Of a stretch of DNA of 64,000 bases, positions 29,438 to 40,512 are shown in pieces; position 1 is the stretch's first letter; the number at the start of each line of letters is the position of its first letter. This DNA is from Heliopora coerulea (taxonomy: Eukaryota; Cnidaria; Anthozoa; Scleralcyonacea; Helioporidae), in assembly GCA_030142905.1 (NCBI GenBank), contig JASJOG010000046.1, positions 72,501-136,500 on the forward strand, read 5' to 3'. Made by a program: the position numbers and the translations under genes. Below the pieces are notes generated by a model. That model did not search any database, was not told the DNA's origin, and saw nothing but the letters and a program-made list of their open reading frames with translations.

Positions 29438-30401
29438 TGGTTTCAGTAGATGGTGTTTAACCCTTCAGTGTCGAGAGATTACCACTGTGACCAGTAAAAT
29501 CCTCTGGCATTAACCAGAGTGAAATAGTAAAGTGTGCCCGTGCCAGTAAGTGGGTTAATTTTTCTCATTCATCGAAACGTTAGTCTCTGTTCCTTAATAA
29601 ATTATTCTTTTAAGTTACAAATTTGTCATGCCTTTATTCCATGCAATATGCTGGGCACTTACTCTTTATGATTTGTAATTCACAAATAAAATTATGACTT
29701 TCACGATCAGAATTTTTGGAGATTTGTATAAAATCATAAATCGGAATCTTCTGATTTGGCTGGCGTACTGCAGCAGTTGTAATTCTTTGGTATATTTTGT
29801 GTGCAAGATGTGGTTGTTTACTGAACCTATTGGGAATTAGCCATATTTCTTTATGGAATTAATTTTGACCACGTCAAATTTGTCTGGTATACAAACTTTT
29901 TTTGTTAAATCGTATGTGCTGAAGGAAGCAAGTGTATATACTGTGATGATGTGGCAAAATGATTTGAATTCAATGTGCAGAGAAAGGTTTCACTGGTAAT
30001 CTCATGCAAATGCAGAACTTTCCTTAACTTATATGAAACTCTGCCCATTACCTCTTTTACCATGGCTAAATTACAATGTGTAAGGAAATCCTTCCATGGT
30101 ATTTGCTTGCTATATTTGTGGCTAATACTTCCAAAACTTCTATTGCTAGCTAAAAGTTTTGAAAGTATACGGTGTAGGATGACTTTGATGAGATATTTCC
30201 GCTTATTTTTTTGTAGGTCAGGAAAACATAACTGTAACACGAGATTGTTGCTTAAAGTCTGTTATTGTTATTAGGATGGTGGTATAATCTTTACTGTAAT
30301 AGAGCTTTAAATTCCAGATAAATTACGAACTGTTTTTCAATAATTAATTCAAATCCTGACTTGTATAAACCTTTTTTCATTCTCACTCCAAAATTTGTAA
30401 A
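29438..30401. other. AT-rich, possible intronic or upstream DNA
   Basis: No mobile-element coding is seen. A short block at about 29454-29558 (starts TTTAACCCTTCAGTGTCGAG, ends GTGGGTTAA) has inverted ends and resembles 35028-35125. ORFs on both strands at 29905-30274 overlap each other and are not supported. Confidence 0.35.
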
Positions 30402-33080
30402 ATGAGTCAGGCTCACAACATGTGTTCAAGGTTCTGGAACACATGGTGGTACAATCAGCCATCTTCACTATTGACAAAGATACAGAGAGCACTATTTGGC
30501 ATTGCAGTGAAGCAACAGGCAAGTTCTAATAGACCAACTAATAATGGTAATTGTTTTGATGACACAGTCGCTGCTAGTACAGTCAATTTTGGAATAAACA
30601 GCTCTCAAACTGAGTGCAAAGCTGATGAACATTCTAGCAAAAAGTGGTAGCAGAACAGCAAGGGCAACAACTGTAAAAAAGCTTAAATTGCAAAGAGGAG
30701 GGTAGAATTGTACTAAACTCCTTAATATTGCTTAGAGCCACCAGCATCAATCAGCAGATATAAAATTAAACTTTGTGCTGTTCAATACAATACCATGCAA
30801 AATTATTGGTTGTACAAATGTATGTTGTAGAGACAAGTATGCTAGAACACAAACCAACCAGAACTTCTGTGTTTAAATTGGTCCTGTGAATGTTTGAAAA
30901 TTGTTTATAAACAGCCAAATATTTGGCCTTTGTAAAAAGAAAATGACCTTGGATGGCCTCAAGCAAATGAAATTACCCAGACCATTTTTGGCTTAGAATA
31001 GAAAAAATAAAATCTGATCTGTGAACTGCAGATCTTCTCAGAGATGACACTGAGCCCTTTTGATAACAAATTTTGTACAAAAGCTGTTTGGATTGAGATG
31101 ACATTGCCAAACTAGTCTAGAGGCAATTTAGCATATATTTCTGTGTGATAACCAATAAATAGAAGCAGTGTAGCTCTAACAGTTATGCATGCAAGGAATA
31201 AACTTTGGGAAGGCTGCAAATGGTATACTAATTTACATAGTTTAAATCAAATCTTGAGGCTGTGGCTGGATTTTTTTCCACTACCCAGCAAGTCAGGTAT
31301 CTGGCCAGTTAGGTGAAATCACTATCCTGTGCATCCTTATTGTTAATGACATCATTGTGATATCCTTGTTTTGTTTTCACTCCAGCTTTTAATATTTTTT
31401 CATAAAAACCTCATTTTTGATAAAGACATGTTAATAATTTTTAACTAGTCAGATATTTTGAAAGCCCATAGATTAGTCTACTTGGTGTTGTCATGGCAAC
31501 ATGATAACATTTAATGTGTGTCATTGTGTGATGTGTGAAAGAACATTTATAACTCTTAATTAAAACACAAGACTGTTCTTTAACATATCTATTCAGCATG
31601 ACAATTTGCAATTGTTAGAAAAATTTAATAAAAGTGTTGTATAGATTTTTTTCAATTATAAAATATTATATAAAATTTTCTACCCTGTAGTTTTTCTTTA
31701 AAGTTAAAAAATATAAAGGTTTGCATGATCAAAATATGGTAAACATTTGAGAATATGCTACAGGGGAGTGTTTGAGGAAATGCCTTGACAATGTTTTGGG
31801 TATATTTAATTAAACAACTGAGCAAAAACTAATGGAAAAATAACTTACTAGCAGAAAGATAATAGCAGGTGCAGTACTGACACTATAGGGAGCCTCCACA
31901 AAAATTGGGTGCTTCATTGGCAGGTTTGAACAAAGAGGAAAAAGTTCAAAAGTAGTGCTCTGCCAAAAATGAGAAAATGAGGTACAGATGTTTAGGTGAA
32001 AGCTCTTCACATTTTACTCTGATAAAGGGCCTCCTTAATTATGATGAGTAAACAAATGGGAACTTGAAAGCAAATACCATGGCAATATCATCAACGTTTT
32101 TAGTCCAATGAGTGATGATGTCAAATCAGTGAAACAGCTTTGTGATGAATCTAAAATTTGGTATTTTGTTAAAATATCCATCAAAACCACTTGAAATGTT
32201 GCATATAGATGCAGACCATAGACTAAATTGATTCAAAGTTTATTGTAACAATTACAATAACATGTAGATGTCTTAAGTTATAAAACAACATAGTCTGTTT
32301 TCATTCATGTTAAGGATTTTTGAGTCCAGGACCAGGCTAAGTTGATTTCAATTATATAGTAACTATATTAACCGACTGGTTACCTGATATCTTAATTTCT
32401 GAAACAATATTGTTTTCTTTCATGTGTAGAGCATTTTTGAGTTCAGCAGCTGGAAATGTTTTCAATACCTTTACTGATTTGAAAACCAAGTCTGAAATTG
32501 AAGATCTTTTCTGTCTTGGTAAAAGGCATTTAGAAAATTATGCTATGGGTGCTGAGAGGTACGTAAACTAATTTGTTATCCTGGCAATAGTGTTGTATAA
32601 ACAGCATTCAGTTTTTGGTATTCTGTATCCATGTAAACTATTTCATGTGGTTTCAGATCAATTTTGTTGAAACAGACAAATTTAGATTTGTCACAATTTT
32701 GATTGTTTTGATATTATATACCTTATTTGCATAGTATAAAATCTGAAAACCCAATAGAATTGAGAACTGGAAGTAGGCAAATTTAAAATAGTCACTTCTG
32801 TTTGACTGACTTGGCATCATATACTGTTATAATTGGGCTGCTTACACCTGTATGGTAGCCTGAATCTAGGCATTGGCTGTAATTATTTTTATATATTTAT
32901 TTATATTTTTTTATCTAACTTATTTTTATAAATTTTTGTTTTCTTTTTTTTTTTTAATTGTTTTTTGATAGGCTTTTTAAAATGACTTGCAAAATCATAG
33001 TCTATGATGTTAGCTGTGCACTTTTTGCTTGGATATTCACACACTCATCTATGAATGTAGACACTCCCACAAAATTCTAA
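30402..33080 (+). CDS. Candidate three-exon gene of unknown function
   Basis: Exon 1 30402-30546 starts ATG (MSQAHNMCSRFWNTWWYN) and ends ATG|GTAATT. Exon 2 32432-32558 follows TGTAGAG and ends GAGAG|GTACGT. Exon 3 32972-33080 follows a long T-rich tract and GATAG and ends in TAA. Phases agree across both joins and give about 127 codons. Exon 2 reads FLSSAAGNVFNTFTDLKTKS and EIEDLFCLGKRHLENYAMGA, a soluble helical-looking segment with exon-like codon use. I do not recognise the family. Introns of 1.9 and 0.4 kb are plausible here. Exon 2 is the best supported; exon 3 may be longer or alternative. It lies in the only region of the window mostly free of recognisable transposons. Confidence 0.3.
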
Positions 33081-36000
33081 AACAATCTTGACTGGGGCCT
33101 GTCTAACAATCACCTTTCCACAGGTTGATGTTGTATAATCATGTGACTTCACCATCCCCACTTGACTAATCAACTGACTGGAGTAGAAGTTGGTTGGTTA
33201 AATAAAAGTTTGATAAAAATTAGTCATAGTGAACTATAATATGTGAAATGAGAGAACTGAGCAACTGTGACAGTGTCGTGAACATATAAATTCTGCATGT
33301 GTGTTAATATTGAAGCTCTGCTATTTGTATTAACTAATGTAGCAAAGAAAATTAACATTGTTTATCCTTGTTTGAAAGAAATGGAGTATTCAGTAAATGA
33401 ATTGCAATGTATGATGATCACATAACCTTAACATGAAGTTAAAGTTGTCTAAATACTTGACCTTTGATAGTTTGGTGCACCTTTCTATGTAGTAATTCAG
33501 TACATTGCTATAGTACAGCACAGTTGAACTGTTTGGTCCCATATGTAACAATCTTATTTAGAGAAGGATTGAGATCAAAAATCCCAGGATCACTTCATAA
33601 TAAATAAATAATTTATCTAAATATGCTTTTGCATATGGTAATATCAACTGCAAGCAGAAATGTGCTGGGTGTCATGTTGCTCAGTATTACTGTATTTCTG
33701 TAGGGTGTGAACAAATGCAAATGGGAAATAAGGCAAAATAATTTGGAAAACTAAGAACATAGACCTTCCCTAAGTTAAATTCATCATCAGAAGGTTACTT
33801 GCAGAACAATAGTTCTCAAAACTTTGTCATTTTCCAAAGAATTGCTCAAATCTGTGAACTGTTTCCATCAAAGTTAAATTCAAGAGTTTTCCCTAGTTAC
33901 TTGGTCAGGGATTTTGTCACTTAGAATAGTGCAGTATAACTGGGCATTATGTTATTCCAATATTTTGCAAGAAAGGATGTGGCAGATAACACTCAAATTT
34001 TGTTGAGCATTCTTCCAGTCACATGACATAATCTTTGAAGAATATTATTATAGTATACGAGCAATATTTACTGATGATAAAATATAAATAGTATTTTGTG
34101 ACACCTATGCAACAGTGTTGACACAGAATGAAACAAAAAGTTATTTATGTGGGAAAATGTCCTGGCAGTCATCCATTTGAAAAGTGGTACTGTTACTACT
34201 AAAGGACTTATTGTAAGCAAATACCAATCAGTAAATGAGGATTTTTTTTTCAGTTGTCTTCTGGAAAATTATGTGTATGAAATGGTAGCCATGGTGAAAC
34301 TTTTGGTTGCAAACTTTCGTGCAATTTTTGATGTTTTAAAATTAACATTATGGTGTACATGTAAGTGGTATAAATGTAGGATTATTAGTTCACAATTTAA
34401 GTTGTACCAGACTTGAATGAATTGTATTAGTGTCTGATATTTCAATATAGCCACATTGGTGGTCATGATAAATGTCAAGGAGGAAGTGTTAGATTCACCT
34501 GTTTAGTCAGATTAGTTGAGCAGCTGTATCAGTTGTATGCATCTTCAAAGGCATGTACATGTATGTCACTAGTATGTGTGGGTGTTAAGTGTGGTTCAAC
34601 ATCCATTAGTGTGAATTTGTACAACTGCTGTTAAGTATTTGTGGGTGTTAGCATGGATCTGTTGTTAGTTGGTATGTGTAAGGTGCCAGTAATACATCAT
34701 TGGCAATATATCGTAGCATATCAGTATTGGAATACATCAAATCTGTTTGTTGTTGGAAAGCTCGTATAACAACCACAAGACTAATAAAATGTTTTAGTTT
34801 GTTAAAACAAATGCCCTATTTTTGTTTCTGAAACTTCTGCAACATATTCAAAAGGCTTCTGGTAAGCAAGGATTTATTGCACTTGTCTAAAGGTTTACTA
34901 GTTGGTATATAAACATATGGATTAACAAAAGATGTCTGAGTTTGTATATATTCTGACCACTTTATAATTTCCTGAGTTATTTCTATTTTTAGCTCAGTCC
35001 ATGAGCACTAGACTTACACAAATTTAACCCATTAAGAGGCAAGTGCACAACATATCATTTTACTCTGGCCAATGCCAGATGATTTTACTTGTTGAGGGGA
35101 TGAGCCTTAGCCCTCAACGAGTTAACAAACATCTCCTTAAAAAAAGATAGTGACAATTTTAAAAATCTGAAACATGTTTTTCTTTCTGAGTCAGTCTACC
35201 AGATTGCAAGTTTTAAGGGTATTCTGATAAATCCATGTTTACTGTTTGGTTTTTGAATACAGAATAGAAGTCTTAGAAACAAGGACAAGGAGATTTGTTA
35301 TTTCATTCAGTCAAACCTTTCCATATTTCGGGTGTCATCCATTATATAGTATTACCACCAAGTCTAGGAAATGAAAAAAAAATGTAAACCCATGTTCAGC
35401 ATAATTGAGGTATGCTAAATTAATGTAGAATAAAACCATATAACAACTGCTTTACTCATTATTGGCCTGTGTTGTTTTCTAGTACTTGCAAATACTACTG
35501 CTGACTTACATGACAATTGCCTCATTCATATAGTAAAACTTGATTATGGCAGTTGGTACATGCAAATACTGGAACAACTATTGTAACGCACAGACACTCT
35601 GAGAACGGTTCGGAACACATTGTTGAAATGGTCAACTTAAACAGATCAACATGAAGCAATAGCTAGCAAGTCTGTGGTATTATTTTCCTGATGTGAAAAA
35701 AGCATCACTCAAAGGTTATGTGAAATTTGGGAAGTGTCCAGAACAACCAAGAAATACGAACGAAAACAAAATAACGTTTAAGCAAGGCTAGCTGAAATTT
35801 TGCACGTCGTTGTTAGTCTACTGAACAGTGAATCTTTTATTTATTTATTTAAAGTTGTTTGTTTCTTTTAATAATTGAAATAAAACGGAAGAAATTTCAG
35901 GAGGTAGGTTTGTAACGCATACCTAATTTTAAGAATTTTTTATCACTGCACATTTTTGTGGAAAATTTAGCCAGGCAGAAGCACGCCTTTGAAAATTTCT

Positions 36001-36404
36001 GACCACACCCTTATGATAACATGTGTAACCACTGAATTTAAAATAGACTACAATTACTTATTATTCCCGATATTTAATGGGATTTACTAAAACGTACCTT
36101 ACGTTAAGTATTTATCCTTTTCTGAAGTGGTTTATTACTAAAAAGATATGCTTCTTCTCAGATGAATACCCTCGTGCATCTTGGGTACAAAGTACATTTA
36201 TGTAAATTTTTATGTAAATCACGTCACATTTGTGACAAGAAGGCGCTTGTGACAAACAAGACGCAATCGGAAATCATTGTAAGAAATTGTTTTCCCATCT
36301 AAGGTTTAATTCCCGTCTTTATTTAAACCTTTATTTGCATTTAGGGAAGAGTGTGTATGTATTTAAGTTATCGAGAAATGTTTTATACAATATTTTTTTC
36401 TCTA
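33081..36404. other. AT-rich stretch without recognisable genes
   Basis: Looks like intronic or intergenic DNA. A MITE-like block lies at about 35028-35125 (TTAACCCATTAAGAGGCAAG ... CAACGAGTTAAC, imperfect inverted ends). An ORF at 34147-34416 is unsupported. Confidence 0.4.
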
Positions 36405-37570
36405 GTAGCTTGGATTGGTTTCGTGTTTTTTTTACCACACGAACGCAAAAGATAGCTTTTGGAAGAGATTTATCCACTAGCTAAGCGTTCAGTATGGAGT
36501 GCCACAGGGATCTATGATAGGACACTTACTTTTTATATTATATATTAACGACTTACCTCAATGTCTTCAAAAAGGCTCTATAAGGATGTACGTGGATGAT
36601 ACTGCAATACATTCAATACTTTCAGCGGTTTCAATTAATGATATGTCGTTGCGTAGTCCAGAGAAATTTGGAAAGTATTACGTCATTGATGAATGATAAT
36701 GAATTCATCTTAAATTAAATTAAGACAAAAACTCTGCTTTTTGGAACAAGGCAGAAGTTAGGAGAAGACCGCAAGTTTGATATCTATCTTAACGGTATAA
36801 AATTGGAACAGGTATTTAGTTTTAATTATCTAGGAGTAATATTGGACTGTCAGATGAACTGGAAAGAACACGTGGAATCAGTCAGTGTAAAGGTTGGTAT
36901 AAGGTTGAAACTGTTATCTCGAGTTAGACCTTATCTAACTCCTGACGCTGCAAAATGTGTTTACAATGGTTTGGTCCAGCCACTCTTTTACTATTGTGAT
37001 ATGGCATGGAGTAAACTCTTTGAGGAGTGCAGTCAAGAGCTACAACATCTACAAAATAAAGCTGCTCGCATCATTTTACAACGCAGCAACACTGGAGATT
37101 CATTATCCGTCTTAAATTGGATGAGCTTAGAACACAGAAGGGCAATGCATGTTTGTAATCTAGTTTTTAAATGTTCAAATGAACATGTTCCGGAATATTT
37201 TATTGACTATTTTAGTCAATGTACACAAATATAATACCAGAAGAAAAAATGATTTGTATTTGCCTAGGGTTAAGCTGCAATTAGGCAAACGAACATTTAG
37301 ATACAACGGTTCATGGCAATTAATAATTTGCCTGATGATATTAAAAAGTTATATTCTTCAAATTCTTTTAAAGATAAGCTTTTGGAATACTCTTTATCTG
37401 TGACTTTTTAATTGCATATGTGATTTGATGTTTTTAGATTTTATTCATATTTTGTATTTCATTATCTTTGTAGGTTATTTTAATGTATACAGGTCCCCTA
37501 AGAATACCAGCTTGTTGCTGATTGAGCAAACCTGTTTAAATAAAGTTTATCTATCTATCTATCTATCTTT
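36405..37570 (+). pseudogene. LINE-A: 5'-truncated APE-type non-LTR reverse transcriptase
   Basis: Starts in the reverse transcriptase palm (TRTQKIAFGRDLSTS), then MPQGSMIGHLLFILYINDLP, the catalytic MYVDDTAIH, YLGVILDCQMNW and the C-terminal region up to SVLNWMSLEHRRAMH and YNTRRKNDLYLPRVK. It ends with AATAAAG and a (TATC)n tail at 37551-37568, a microsatellite-type 3' end common in the CR1/Jockey superfamily. Lesions: TAG near 36480, a frameshift and stops between 36690 and 36803, and a shift near 37230. The N-terminal endonuclease is lost by 5' truncation. Confidence 0.8.
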
Positions 37571-39189
37571 TAAGCCTTGTATTAGTATGGTCTTAATAAA
37601 TTATAACCCTTTTTCTCGAATTGATCATGGAGAAAGGATCATCAGTCGAATCAAGAGAAGCTGCACTTCCAACAGTTGTGAAATCATTTGGAAATTTATA
37701 TTAAAAATAACGTACCAACAGTCCTTAATATTATGTATTGCTACCTATGTCCATCCTGTCTAACGATAGTATGGCTTAGTTTGTATGTAAACATATATTA
37801 CTTCTCTGACTACACTTTGGAATAATATCCATGGTATCAGAACATGCCCAGGTTTCAGCAGTAACACTATTAGGGTAAAATATGGCGAAAGAATGGGTGA
37901 GAAAAGCTTGGTGAATATTAGAGCAATCATTTTAAAATAATTTACCTGCTATTTTCCATCTACTCCGCATCTTTCTCTCCTGTCAAACTTCGGCATTTGG
38001 GCTAACTTGTTTGTATGAAATTTTAATGTCGGATGTTAAATTATTATTTTCCATAATATTTTTAGTGGTTACTACTTTCAGAATCTTCACCAGTTCGTCC
38101 AACTGTTTCCAGTATCTAGGATAAATTTGAAATTTCCACGTCGCTATATTTTTTAATAAATAACTTTGGAATGCCATTGATATATCCAAATATCGGTACC
38201 AAACTAAATGAACGGTAGAAAAAAAAATTAATGTCCACCCATAGGGTCTTACGGAAAGGAGTAATCCGTATACTTTGTTTCTGTTAGTAAAATGTACCTT
38301 AGAGATTGCAGGTAAAATGTTCATTTTCTACATTTTAGTTTGGGTTAGGTGGTTCCAGCATTATTTATAAGTCACGATAACGCTACTATAAGATTCTTCC
38401 CGCCCTCTACACAGAAGCGAGACTCGTGAACCTGGACTTTAACTAACGAAAGACAATGACATCGAACGAGATTTTATTTTAATACTTAGATAACTTGATA
38501 TATGTTCTCTTCGAGGGTCCAGCTCAGGCACGTATCGATAAGTAGGAACTATTGTTTTGTTATTCAGTCGGGTTATTTTGTGATTCACTGGGATGACATG
38601 TATCTAACGGCTATCCGACTCGGTTTCTCAAGAGCTGCCAAACTAGAACATGGGAAAACGCGATCCGGAACACGAGGATGAAAACAAACTTTTTCATACT
38701 TCTCATACCCAAAGTACTTTTAAGAGAATCACCAGAATTTTCAACACACATAACATTTAAGTTGGTCACAAACTTGTTCACACAGTCGCCTCAATTTTCG
38801 AAAGAACTAAAGACAAACAAAGCGGAGATACCCAAAGAGATATTGTTTACAAGATCAAATAAGTTGATAGTAAATGTATATACAATGCACTAAAAACTTC
38901 AGTGGAAGAACATTCCCCAAACCCATCGCCACTTCCGATAGAAACTTCTTCCTGCCGCAACATGTTTATAAAACTGATAAGGTCAGGTAAAAACTTTGTT
39001 TAAGCGGAGTAGCCTAGTCAGCTCGAGAACGAGTATCTTTAAGGGCTCCTGCATCTTATATTACAAACTCCTTACACTCACATAAATTAAAATACATATA
39101 ACCAACAAAACATATACGTATAAATATAAATGCATAATATTTATATTTAATATAATTACATGATATTTGTAAACGGGCTTAGTGGCACC
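37571..39189. other. Unclassified stretch
   Basis: No recognisable gene. The minus ORF 37983-38324 (113 codons) and plus ORF 38678-38893 have no family resemblance. (AT)-rich near 39100-39160. Confidence 0.35.
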
Positions 39190-39199
39190 ATTATGTTTG

Positions 39200-39356
39200 G
39201 GTCGTTGCTAGAAGGTTTACCCGAGGAGGAGGATCAGGGTTAGGATAGGTTTGGATTGGGGTTAGGTTTGGAGTTAGGATAAGGGCTATCCCTAGTCCTA
39301 TCCCTAATCCTTACCCTAATCCTAATCCTTCTGAAGTATACCTTCTAGCCACGACC
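39200..39356. mobile_element. 157-bp foldback MITE with 10-bp target duplication
   Basis: Ends GGTCGTTGCTAGAAGGT and ACCTTCTAGCCACGACC are inverted with one mismatch. ATTATGTTTG (39190-39199) and ATTACGTTTG (39357-39366) flank it. The body is made of GGGTTAGG-type repeats that turn into CCTAACCC-type repeats, so it folds back and looks telomere-like. A 9-10-bp duplication would fit a Mutator-type element. Confidence 0.6.
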
Positions 39357-39479
39357 ATTACGTTTGAATTGCGTGAAGTGTTCCCAAAAGGATGGCATCA
39401 TTATTGAAATTCATGACTTCTTTTGGTAATGGTAGTGACCACTGACCAGTGGTTTTAACAAAATTGTCGGCAATTTAAG

Positions 39480-39506
39480 TAATAATAATAATAATAACAA
39501 TAATAG
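39480..39506 (+). repeat. (TAA)n tract at the left edge of R4-1
   Basis: TAATAATAATAATAATAA followed by an interrupted unit; the insertion point of the first R4-like copy. Confidence 0.7.
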
Positions 39507-40470
39507 AGCCGTTGATACAGGGGTAAAAGTGATTGGAGTAATTGACGGTCAGGATACTATTAAGGAAGAGTACAAGATGAGGAGCATTGTGGAAAGAGAG
39601 GCGGCGTGGATAAATAAAGTTATGCATGGGCAATTTCTAAGAGATAAGGAAGAAGGAGCTGATAAATGGGCTACATGGACATGGCTAAGGAAATCGGATC
39701 ACAAAGTGGGAACTGAGGCCTTGATATTTGCTGCTCAAGAGCAGGCACTACGCACGAACTATGTCAAATTCAAGATAGATAGGACTGGGGAATCACCATT
39801 ATGCAGGATGTGTGGCCAAAGAGGAGAAAGTGTGAGCCATATCATAAGTGAATGTAGTAAATTGGCACAGCATGAGTATAAGAGGAGACACGACAATGTT
39901 GCAAGAATATTGCATTGGAAAATCTGTGAGAAGTATAACCTCGCACGAGCGGAGAGGTGGTATGAGCACAAACCAGATACGGTAGTGGAATCAAACCAGG
40001 TGAAAGTGCTATGGGATTTTAATATACAGTGTGATAAGGTTATAGAGGCAAGAAGACCAGACATAGTCATTGTTGATCATCGGGAAGGGACTTGTAATAT
40101 ATTAGATATAGCAGTGCCTAATGACAGCAGGGTCTGCATGAAGGAACAAGAGAAAGTCGAAAAATATCAAGAATTAAGGTGGGAAATCTCAAGGATGTGG
40201 AACATGAAGAAAGTTACAGTAATTCCAATGGTGATAGGTGCGCTAGGAACAGTCTCTGAGAGGATACAATCATGGATTAAGAAGATTGGTGTTGAAGTAA
40301 GGACGGAGCAATTGCAAAAAACCGCATTATTGGGGACGGCAAGAGTACTAAGGAAAGTACTTGACGCCTGATATTGGAAAAAGGAATATCTAGGGGACCT
40401 TTGGTAATTTGTTATTACCCGCTCCCTCAGTATATGTATATATCGGCACTACATCGGCCTGCGTGAAATA
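39507..40470 (+). pseudogene. R4-1: C-terminal part of an R4/Dong-like non-LTR polyprotein
   Basis: 280 open codons ending TGA at 40369. It begins downstream of the reverse transcriptase ([37 protein letters not shown]), then a CCHC zinc finger (CRMCGQRGESVSHIISEC), and a restriction-like endonuclease with RRPDIVIVDHREGTCNILDI (PD...D catalytic motif) and [23 protein letters not shown]. In this superfamily the endonuclease nicks a preferred target and the reverse transcriptase copies the element RNA there. The copy is 5'-truncated within the (TAA)n tract, and its 3' end returns to (TAA)n at about 40470. Confidence 0.85.
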
Positions 40471-40512
40471 ACATAATAATAATAATAATAATAAATTCTT
40501 TATTTATAAAAC
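40471..40512. repeat. (TAA)n plus AATTCTTTATTTATA junction 1
   Basis: The 3' boundary of R4-1 and the 5' boundary of R4-2. AATTCTTTATTTATA is the same sequence found at the tail of the antisense LINE-C (51226-51240). Confidence 0.75.

Noticed and set aside
29905..30274. Overlapping ORFs of about 100 codons on both strands
   Set aside because: They overlap almost entirely, no family is recognisable and no splice or start context favours either.
39200..39356. True telomere or interstitial telomere array
   Set aside because: The repeats are degenerate, change strand in the centre and are bounded by inverted ends with a target duplication.
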